Shown one piece after another: positions 1-4,941 of a DNA stretch of 5,158 bases (position 1 is its first letter; each line of letters opens with the position of its first letter). Made by a program: the position numbers and the translations under genes. The DNA lies in assembly GCA_020847015.1 (NCBI GenBank), contig JADLCW010000356.1:1-5158 (forward strand), given 5' to 3'. The stretch is from Thermomicrobiales bacterium. GTDB taxonomy: Bacteria; Chloroflexota; Chloroflexia; Thermomicrobiales; UBA6265. The notes beneath the pieces were generated by a model. The model was given only the letters and a program-made list of their open reading frames with translations. It made no database searches and was not told where the DNA came from.

Positions 1-1182
1 CACCTGCAGGGTCCGCTCGGCGGCCTCCCGCTCGGTGATGTCCATCGTCGCCCCGACGATGCGCACCGGGGCGCCGGTCGCATCGCGCACGATGCGCCCC
101 ACATCCCACACCATGCGGTAGCGGCCGTCGCGATGCCGCACGCGAAATTCACGGGAGAAATGATCGTTGGCGCCCGGGGGCGTGCCCAGCGGGATGCCGG
201 CGAACGCGCGGTCGTCGGGGTGCACCCGGCTCAACCACCACTCGACGGTAGGCGGCGCGTCCTCGGGTCGGTAGCCGGTGATATGGAGCAACCCGAGGTT
301 GCGGTACACCAACCCTGTGGCTACGTCATATTCATAGATGAGTTCCTGTACGGCCTCGGCCGCCAATTCGAAGCGCTCGTTGGCGCGCTCCAGCGCCGCT
401 TCGGCATGACGGCGCTCGGTGATGTCCACGAACATGCCGGAGGCCCCGGTGATGCGCCCCGCGTCATCGCGGAACGGTCCCAGCCCGGCCTCCACGATCA
501 CCTCGCCGCCATCCGGGCGGTGGAATACGCAATCGAACAACGCCGTTTTGCCGGCGAGCGCATCGTCGAGGCGCTGTCTCGCCGGCTCCGCCTCGCGCGG
601 GTTCAGGAAATCGAAGATCGAGGCGCGGTTCAGCGTGGCGAGATCGACCCCCAACAGCCGCGCCATGCGGTCGTTGGCGTAGCGGGTGCGCCCGGCGCCG
701 TCGAGCATCCAGATGCCTTCGTGCCAGGTTTCCACCATGGCCCGATAGCGCTGCTCGCTCGCCCACAGCGCTACGGCGGCGCGCCGCTGCGAGGCGCTGA
801 GCGCGCTGACCAGCAGCGCCGTAAGCAGGAACAATGCGAGCCGGGGCAGATCATCCGGATGGAGGAGCGGCGGTCCTTCCAGCACGTCGAAAAACGCGAG
901 GTTCAGCACGATGGCGGAGAGCGCGGTCGTGACGAGCGATGGTCCAAGTCCGCCAAACCAGGCGGACACTGCGACGGCGGCGTAGAACGCCGGGGCGGAA
1001 GCCGGAGCGATCCAGAGCCGCAGCCCCCAAGTGATGGCGACCGCGATCGCCACCAAGCCGACGGCGACGCCGTAGCGCATGGCAGCCGACCGCATCATCG
1101 GGCGCGCGGAGACCGCGGCGGCCATGCCCGGCGTGTCGGGCGCCGCCGGGGCCGCGGATTCGTGCGGCGGCGTCGCGCTCAT
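1..1182 (-). CDS. Membrane-bound PAS sensor protein (DUF4118 + PAS/PAC x2), N-terminal part, truncated by the left window edge
   Basis: I translated this frame by hand. It is open for 394 codons with no stop before the edge. Residues 1-36 are an Ala/Pro-rich cytoplasmic start. Residues about 38-130 hold about four hydrophobic segments with the DUF4118 (KdpD-like) signature SAWFGGLGPSLVTTALSA (73-90) and almost no external loop. A first PAS/PAC domain spans about 143-262 (EGIWMLDGAGRTRYAND, then GMFVDITERR). A second, of the PAS_3 type, spans about 270-390 (WWLSRVHPDDR 315-325, RVRHRDGRYRMVWDVGR 347-363, MDITERE 380-386). Such proteins usually end in a histidine kinase, GGDEF/EAL, phosphatase or LuxR output, but that part is outside the window. 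The start is ATG 1182-1180, preceded after 8 nt by a G-run (1191-1196) that could act as a ribosome binding site. The gene is divergent from the UPF0104-uppP operon. No heme, flavin or metal ligand is certain from the PAS sequences. Domain calls are firm; the output function is unknown. Confidence 0.9.
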   Translation of the reverse strand, partial: MSATPPHESAAPAAPDTPGMAAAVSARPMMRSAAMRYGVAVGLVAIAVAITWGLRLWIAPASAPAFYAAVAVSAWFGGLGPSLVTTALSAIVLNLAFFDVLEGPPLLHPDDLPRLALFLLTALLVSALSASQRRAAVALWASEQRYRAMVETWHEGIWMLDGAGRTRYANDRMARLLGVDLATLNRASIFDFLNPREAEPARQRLDDALAGKTALFDCVFHRPDGGEVIVEAGLGPFRDDAGRITGASGMFVDITERRHAEAALERANERFELAAEAVQELIYEYDVATGLVYRNLGLLHITGYRPEDAPPTVEWWLSRVHPDDRAFAGIPLGTPPGANDHFSREFRVRHRDGRYRMVWDVGRIVRDATGAPVRIVGATMDITEREAAERTLQV

Positions 1183-1301
1183 CGCGATCGCCCCCCATGC
1201 CGCCGGCGATGATGTTCGACCGCGCTCACGTCCCGCTCCCTTTTTGGGTCTCGCTCCGGGCTTCATCCGCCACACGCTCCGGCGGACGTCGCGAGCGGTG
1301 G

Positions 1302-1307
1302 ATTGTA
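1302..1307 (-). promoter_or_regulatory. Candidate -10 element for the sensor gene
   Basis: Read on the minus strand the hexamer is TACAAT, five of six matches to the sigma-70-type TATAAT, in an otherwise very GC-rich surround. It would give a leader of roughly 110 nt before ATG 1182. No good -35 hexamer sits 16-18 bp upstream (the region reads GGCGAA/CGGCGA), so this is a candidate only. Confidence 0.3.
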
Positions 1308-1351
1308 CACATCATCGGCCGCGTTCGCCGCCCCCGCCAAACGCCCCTATG

Positions 1352-1357
1352 TATACT
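1352..1357 (+). promoter_or_regulatory. Candidate -10 element for the UPF0104-uppP operon
   Basis: The hexamer TATACT matches TATAAT at five of six positions and is preceded directly by TG (1350-1351). Transcription would start near 1363, leaving about 75 nt of leader before GTG 1440. There is no recognisable -35 at 17 bp spacing. It faces away from the minus-strand TACAAT 44 bp to its left, as expected for divergent promoters. Confidence 0.35.
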
Positions 1358-1366
1358 GCGCCTCGG

Positions 1367-1386
1367 CCGGTCGCGCCCGGTCGCGC
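1367..1386. repeat. Perfect tandem 10-bp direct repeat (2 copies)
   Basis: CCGGTCGCGC occurs twice back to back (1367-1376 and 1377-1386). The period is about one helical turn, and the pair lies 10-30 bp downstream of the TATACT hexamer, at or just after a likely transcription start. It is also enclosed by the arms of a 7-bp inverted repeat, CGGCCGG (1364-1370) and CCGGCCG (1388-1394). The position would suit an operator or a leader hairpin. In such GC-rich DNA chance is also possible, and no regulator is indicated. Confidence 0.6.
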
Positions 1387-1430
1387 TCCGGCCGTTCGAT
1401 CGGGTTTTGCGCCACACTGGCCTCGAAGTT

Positions 1431-1436
1431 GGGAGA
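1431..1436 (+). promoter_or_regulatory. Ribosome binding site supporting GTG 1440
   Basis: GGGAGA lies just upstream of GTG 1440-1442, with a short gap of 3-4 nt. This is the best purine-rich site ahead of the first hydrophobic segment of the UPF0104 protein and is the main reason for choosing GTG 1440 over the far upstream in-frame ATG 1197. The spacing is tighter than ideal. Confidence 0.5.
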
Positions 1437-1439
1437 CAC

Positions 1440-2585
1440 GTGCGAGCTTCGCCTCCGGACGGCGCCCTGTCCACGCCCCTGCCGCCCGGCGCCCCGCCTC
1501 CCCCGGTCGGCCGTCGCCGCTGGCAGTTCTGGCTCGGCATCGTCATCAGCATCGCGTTCCTGATCGTCGCCTTCCGCGGCCAAAATCCGCGCGAGGTTTG
1601 GCAGGCGTTGCGCGCGGTCGATGTTCGCTGGCTGGCCCCCGCGCTGGCGCTCTTCGCCGTCGGCGTCTGGTTGCGCGCGCTGCGCTGGAGCGTGCTGCTG
1701 CGCCCGCTGGCGCGCCTCGGTCCGGGAACGGTGCTGCCGGTGGTGTTGGCCGGCTACACCGCCAACAACATCTTGCCCCTGCGCACGGGCGAGGTCGTTC
1801 GCGCCTATCTGCTGGGCAGCCGCGCCCCGGTGCGCCCCGGCGCCGCGCTTGGCTCGATCGCGGTCGAGCGATTGTGCGACGGCGTGACCATGCTCGCCTT
1901 CCTGCTGGTGGCGACACGGGCGATCTCCCCCACTGGCGAACTGCGGCGATTGGCGACCATCGCCGCCGTCCTCTTCGCCGTCGCCATCACTACGCTGCTG
2001 GCGCTGCTGCGATTCGATCGCGCTCGCGACCGCATCATTCATGCCGTGCTGCGCCCCTTGCCGGCCGCGCTTGGACCACGACTCGAAGGCGCGGCGGAAT
2101 CATTCTTCGCCGGATTGGGCGCGCTCACTCGAGGTCGCGATCTGCTGCTGGTGGGGGTGACCTCGGCGGCCGCCTGGTCGTGCGAGGCGGGCATGTACTG
2201 GGCCATCGGCCAGGGATTTGGACCGCCGCTGCGCGATGTGTTGACGCCGGCGGCGGCGGTGCTGACCACGGCGGTCGCCAATCTGGCGACGCTGGTTCCG
2301 GCCGCCCCCGGCTACGTCGGCACCTTCGAAGCGGGCGTGATGCTGGTCGTCCAGGGCGTGCTCGGAGCGCCGGCCGGGTTGGCGCTTTCCTACGCGCTGC
2401 TGGTGCATGCCGCGCTCTGGTTTCCGGTGACGGTGGTCGGAGCCGTGTGCTGGTGGCGACTGGTCCGCTCGGGAAGGCGCTCCGAGGCGTCGCCAACCGC
2501 CGAGACCACCGACCCGACCGCGCATGAGCGCGATCGGCTGGTTCCGACCGGATCGAGCGCGCGGGAGCGCGGAGACCGCCGATGA
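1440..2585 (+). CDS. Lysylphosphatidylglycerol synthase TM-region / UPF0104 family membrane protein
   Basis: From GTG 1440 the product is 381 residues, slightly longer than the roughly 320-350 common in this family. The excess is a Pro-rich N-terminal leader (1-24) and a charged C-terminal tail (about 341-381). Family landmarks are NNILPLRTGEVVRAYLLG (109-126), ERLCDGVTM (143-151) and PAAPGYVGTFEAGVM (287-301). Hydrophobic segments lie at about 29-46, 65-80, 97-112, 138-158, 172-190, 234-252, 268-286, 294-310 and 316-338. The family shares the membrane half of MprF, which moves aminoacylated phosphatidylglycerol across the membrane. The soluble aminoacyl-transferase half is absent, so this is not a full MprF. 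Many members sit with glycan or lipid genes and have no proven substrate. The TGA overlaps the uppP ATG (ATGA, 2582-2585), so the two are very probably translationally coupled. An in-frame ATG at 1197 would add 81 unlikely-looking residues. Confidence 0.88.
   Translation: MRASPPDGALSTPLPPGAPPPPVGRRRWQFWLGIVISIAFLIVAFRGQNPREVWQALRAVDVRWLAPALALFAVGVWLRALRWSVLLRPLARLGPGTVLPVVLAGYTANNILPLRTGEVVRAYLLGSRAPVRPGAALGSIAVERLCDGVTMLAFLLVATRAISPTGELRRLATIAAVLFAVAITTLLALLRFDRARDRIIHAVLRPLPAALGPRLEGAAESFFAGLGALTRGRDLLLVGVTSAAAWSCEAGMYWAIGQGFGPPLRDVLTPAAAVLTTAVANLATLVPAAPGYVGTFEAGVMLVVQGVLGAPAGLALSYALLVHAALWFPVTVVGAVCWWRLVRSGRRSEASPTAETTDPTAHERDRLVPTGSSARERGDRR
2571..2575 (+). promoter_or_regulatory. Ribosome binding site of uppP inside the upstream gene
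   Basis: GGAGA followed by 6 nt and ATG 2582. The site lies within the last codons of the UPF0104 gene, so uppP has its own initiation signal in addition to the 4-nt stop/start overlap. Confidence 0.6.
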
Positions 2586-3451
2586 GTCTGCTGCAGGCGA
2601 TTGTGCTGGGACTGGTGCAAGGGCTGACCGAATTCCTGCCGGTCTCCTCATCAGCCCATCTGGTGATCGTCCCCTGGCTGTTCGGCTGGGAATCGCCCGG
2701 GCTGGCCTTCGACGCCGCGCTCCATCTGGGTACGCTGACGGCGGTGCTCATCTATTTTCGCGCCGAATTGATGCGGATGCTGCGCGCCGCGCCGCGCGCG
2801 CTGGCGCATCCGCTGCGGACGCTGCGCGGACCGGGAGCGGGTCGCGGCGACGACCCGGACGCCCGTCTGGCGCTGCTGATCGCGATCGGCACGATCCCCG
2901 GCGCCATTGCCGGGCTGCTCGGGGAGGAGTTCATCTCCGATCTCTATCATGCAGGCGACACGACCAGCAGCCGCGCCATCGTCGCGATCGCGATCGCGCT
3001 GATGGCGCTGGCGGCGGTGCTCTGGCTGGCCGAGCGCACCGCGCGCCATGTGCGCCCGCTGGCGCAACTGCGCGTCCCCGATGCGGTCGCGATCGGGCTG
3101 GCTCAGGCGCTGGCGCTGATTCCGGGCGTTTCCCGCTCCGGCGCGACGATCACCGCCGGGTTGTTTCGCGATCTGAAGCGAGCCGATGCGGCGCGGTTCT
3201 CGTTCCTGCTGGGCATCCCGCTCATCGCGGCGGCCGGGCTGAAGGGCGCGTTCGAGACGGCGCAGACGGGGATGACCTCCGGCGAGGCCGCCATCTTCAT
3301 CGTCGGCATCGTCGTCTCCGGGCTATCCGGGTTCGCCGCCATTTGGGGGTTGCTGCGCTACTTGCAGCGGGCCAGCACGATGGCGTTCATCGTCTACCGC
3401 TTCGCCTTGGGGCTCCTGTTGCTGGCGCTGGTCGCGGCGGGGTTCCAGTAA
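2582..3451 (+). CDS. uppP: Undecaprenyl-diphosphate phosphatase UppP (BacA family)
   Basis: This integral membrane enzyme removes one phosphate from undecaprenyl diphosphate, regenerating the carrier lipid for peptidoglycan and other wall polymers; high dosage of the family confers bacitracin tolerance. The 289-residue product has every family hallmark: QGLTEFLPVSSSAHL (13-27), giving the (E/Q)xxxE pair Q13/E17, serines 22-24 and H26; FDAALHLGTL (43-52); IAIGTIPGAIAGLL (100-113); PGVSRSGAT (181-189) with the catalytic-type R185; RADAARFSFLLGIPLI (200-215); and YRFALG (272-277). By alignment to E. coli UppP, Q13, E17, H26 and R185 correspond to E17, E21, H30 and R174. Length is normal and the fold is polytopic throughout. 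The start ATG overlaps the preceding stop, and GGAGA lies 6 nt upstream. A PAP2-type phosphatase is excluded by these motifs. Confidence 0.97.
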   Translation: MSLLQAIVLGLVQGLTEFLPVSSSAHLVIVPWLFGWESPGLAFDAALHLGTLTAVLIYFRAELMRMLRAAPRALAHPLRTLRGPGAGRGDDPDARLALLIAIGTIPGAIAGLLGEEFISDLYHAGDTTSSRAIVAIAIALMALAAVLWLAERTARHVRPLAQLRVPDAVAIGLAQALALIPGVSRSGATITAGLFRDLKRADAARFSFLLGIPLIAAAGLKGAFETAQTGMTSGEAAIFIVGIVVSGLSGFAAIWGLLRYLQRASTMAFIVYRFALGLLLLALVAAGFQ

Positions 3452-3661
3452 ACAAGAGATCATCCGTCAGGATGGCGCTGGGTCGGCAGCCAGCGACAAG
3501 GGAGCGACTGCCGCGACGAAGCGCTCAGGGGGCGCCTCCCGTCTGAATTGGGCAGCGCGGCCCGTTCCGCCGGGGCGGCACCAACCAGCGATGTGGCGCA
3601 TGACGGCCGGAGGCGCCAAAGTATGTTTGGCATAAACCGAACGCGAACGGAGTCTGCATCG
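3452..3661. other. Intergenic gap with several small potential hairpins
   Basis: These 210 bp separate uppP from the 88-aa gene. I see inverted repeats CATCC/GGATG (3461-3465 / 3470-3474), CGCTGG/CCAGCG (3476-3481 / 3490-3495), GGGAG/CTCCC (3500-3504 / 3536-3540, with alternative GAGCG/CGCTC pairing) and TGGCGC/GCGCCA (3594-3599 / 3613-3618). None is followed by a T-run, so no intrinsic terminator is evident after uppP. The last 45 bases are AT-richer than the rest (CATAAA at 3631-3636) and carry a tandem CGAACG hexamer (3638-3649), which may mark a promoter or leader. I match it to no known RNA family. Confidence 0.5.
3649..3652 (+). promoter_or_regulatory. Ribosome binding site for ATG 3662
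   Basis: GGAG lies 9 nt upstream of ATG 3662. A competing GGAGG (3609-3613) lies 9 nt upstream of the in-frame ATG 3623, so the Shine-Dalgarno match alone does not decide the start. Codon use does: codons 3623-3661 have mixed third positions, while those from 3662 are strongly G/C-ending like the neighbouring genes. Confidence 0.5.
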
Positions 3662-3928
3662 ATGACGACCTCCCCCGCCCGATATGCGTGGGCCAATGTC
3701 TTGTTTTGGCTTACGGTGCTCCTCGTCATCCTGCTGACCGCGCAGCAGGGCTTGAGCGGCGGGAGCCGGGGCAGCTCGACCAGTCTGGTGGTCGCCTTTC
3801 TCATTCCCGCGCCGTTTCCCATCGGCATGGCCTACTGGGGCAAGCGGACCGGTATGATCGGTCCGGCGCTCGGCGCGATGAGCATGCTCCTGCTGCTCTG
3901 GTTGGCGCTGGTGATCAGCCAGTCGTAA
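3662..3928 (+). CDS. Small hydrophobic membrane protein, unknown function
   Basis: The 88-residue product is almost entirely membrane segments. One lies at about 11-28 (VLFWLTVLLVILLTA), a second at about 41-58 with three prolines (FLIPAPFPIGMAYWG, 46-60), and a third at about 65-86 (MIGPALGAMSMLLLLWLALV). A polar Gly/Ser loop (30-40) joins the first two and a KRTG turn (61-64) the last two. There are no cysteines, histidines, acidic residues or motifs suggesting catalysis, and I do not recognise the family. The GC-rich third positions and ribosome binding site support a real gene. It lies 210 bp after uppP on the same strand and ends just before a strong hairpin, so it could be the last gene of that operon or have its own promoter. 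The alternative ATG 3623 would give 101 residues. A small membrane-complex subunit or a stress protein are both possible but unsupported. Confidence 0.7.
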   Translation: MTTSPARYAWANVLFWLTVLLVILLTAQQGLSGGSRGSSTSLVVAFLIPAPFPIGMAYWGKRTGMIGPALGAMSMLLLLWLALVISQS

Positions 3929-3929
3929 G

Positions 3930-3966
3930 CGCGAAGGGAGCGCTGGCATGCGGCGCCTCCTTCGCG
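3930..3966 (+). terminator. Strong hairpin between convergent genes, probable terminator
   Basis: The arms run 3930-3944 and 3952-3966. An 8-bp base CGCGAAGG/CCTTCGCG is followed by a 2-nt mismatch, then a G-C pair, GCGC paired with GCGC and a closing T-G wobble around a 7-nt loop, GGCATGC. Only three Ts (3967-3969) follow on the plus strand and no T-run follows on the minus strand. It begins 2 nt after the stop of the 88-aa gene and lies 25 nt beyond the ribF stop, so it is well placed to end transcription from both sides. The short T-tract makes the mechanism uncertain. Confidence 0.65.
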
Positions 3967-3990
3967 TTTCATGGCGTTCCCGGGGCCGGA

Positions 3991-4941
3991 TCAGCGGCCG
4001 GCGGTCGCCGTCTCCCGCGCCAACACGGCTCGGGCGCGCGCCTCATCGGTTTGCATCTGGGCGATCATCGCCTCCAGCGAGGGGAAGGTTTCGTCCGGGC
4101 GCAGTCGCTCCAGCACATCGCTGCGCAGCGTCTGACCGTAGAGATCGCCGTCGAAATCGAGCAGATGCGTCTCCACCAGGCGGGGACCGCTATTGACGGT
4201 CGGGCGGGCGCCTACGTAGGTGACGGCCGGGCGCGGCGCCGCATCCCCGTCCAGCCAGGCCCAGGCGGCGTAGATGCCGTCGGCCAGCGGCGCCAGATCC
4301 GGCGGCGGAGCCACATTGGCGGTGGGGAACCCGATCTCGCGCCCCAGCTTTTTGCCGTGAATCACCTCGCCGGCAACCCGAAAAGGTCGTCCCAGCAACC
4401 GCCGCGCACGCGCCGCCTGACCGGTCATCACCGCCTGTCGAATGAGGGTGGAGCTGACCGGCTCATCGCCGACCGGGACCCGCTCCACCGCCTCCAGGGC
4501 AAATCCCAACTCCGCGCCGATCTCCCGCAACCGCGGCACGTCGCCAACCCGATTGCGTCCCAGCGCGAAATCCTCGCCCACCACCAGCACGCGCATCCCC
4601 GAGGCGGCGACTACCGGGGCAAGAAACGCCTCCGGCGAAAGCGCCGCCGTTTCACGCGTGAAGGGCACGACGACCACCCGATCGGCGCCGGCCGCCAGCA
4701 AGGCCGTCATCTTCTCCTCGGAGGTGCACAGCCGACCCGAAAAGCGATCGGGGCGCAGCACCATCGGCGGCAGCGGTTCGAAGGTGATCGCCAGCACGCC
4801 CGAGTCTTCGGTTCGGGCCAGCTCCACCGCCCGCGCGATCAGGTGTTGGTGCCCGCGATGGACGCCATCGAAACTGCCGATGGCGGCGACGCACGGGGTC
4901 GGCTCCAGATCGGTCAACGCCACGACGCGCGACTCGCTCAC
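3991..4941 (-). CDS. ribF: Bifunctional riboflavin kinase / FMN adenylyltransferase (FAD synthetase)
   Basis: This cytoplasmic enzyme phosphorylates riboflavin to FMN and adenylylates FMN to FAD. From GTG 4941 it has 316 residues, normal for the family. The N-terminal nucleotidyltransferase half has GSFDGVHRGHQ (22-32, with both histidines), TFEPLPPMVL (53-62), VVGEDFALGRNRVGD (120-134) and VSSTLIR (162-168). The C-terminal kinase half has GEVIHGKKLGREIGFPTANV (191-210), YVGARPTVN (242-250) and VETHLLDFDGDLYG (256-269), with the catalytic-type E257. One oddity is that the usual TFxPHP motif has Leu in place of His. The start is set by GTGA overlap with the truB stop (4938-4941) and by GGGGA 6 nt upstream (4948-4952, minus). 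An upstream in-frame start at 5013 would lie inside truB and add 24 Arg-rich residues. truB-ribF is a common bacterial gene order. Confidence 0.96.
   Translation of the reverse strand: MSESRVVALTDLEPTPCVAAIGSFDGVHRGHQHLIARAVELARTEDSGVLAITFEPLPPMVLRPDRFSGRLCTSEEKMTALLAAGADRVVVVPFTRETAALSPEAFLAPVVAASGMRVLVVGEDFALGRNRVGDVPRLREIGAELGFALEAVERVPVGDEPVSSTLIRQAVMTGQAARARRLLGRPFRVAGEVIHGKKLGREIGFPTANVAPPPDLAPLADGIYAAWAWLDGDAAPRPAVTYVGARPTVNSGPRLVETHLLDFDGDLYGQTLRSDVLERLRPDETFPSLEAMIAQMQTDEARARAVLARETATAGR

Larger units (their letters stand above)
1183..1439. other. Divergent intergenic/regulatory region
   Basis: These 257 bp lie between the divergent starts of the sensor gene and the UPF0104 gene. 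They contain the only AT-richer islands in this part of the window (around 1302-1310 and 1349-1357), two outward-facing -10-like hexamers, a tandem 10-bp repeat and two inverted repeats, TCCGCC/GGCGGA (1266-1271 / 1281-1286) and CGGCCGG/CCGGCCG (1364-1370 / 1388-1394). The first would fold in the leader of the minus-strand gene, the second in the leader of the plus-strand gene. An open frame runs through on the plus strand from ATG 1197, but its translation is Arg-rich without domain character, so I treat it as non-coding. Confidence 0.6.

Noticed and set aside
133..1212. Plus-strand open frame opposite the sensor gene
   Set aside because: The minus strand encodes clear DUF4118 and PAS domains over the same bases; the plus translation matches no family I know.
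1197..1439. N-terminal extension of the UPF0104 protein from ATG 1197
   Set aside because: The 81 extra residues are Arg-rich and without domain character, they cross the likely promoter, and GTG 1440 has a purine-rich site just upstream of the first membrane segment.
1079..2527. Long plus-strand open frame in another frame across the UPF0104 gene
   Set aside because: Arg/Ala-rich shadow of GC-biased codons; the frame at 1440-2585 carries the membrane segments and family motifs.
2524..3546. Plus-strand open frame overlapping uppP in another frame
   Set aside because: Arg/Ala/Asp-rich shadow; the uppP frame has all catalytic motifs.
3496..3585. Possible T-box-like leader before the small membrane gene
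   Set aside because: A GGGCAGCGCGGCCCG stretch loosely recalls the T-box antiterminator, but the invariant TGGNACCGCG core and a Stem I AGTA motif are absent, and the downstream gene is not an amino-acid or aminoacyl-tRNA gene.
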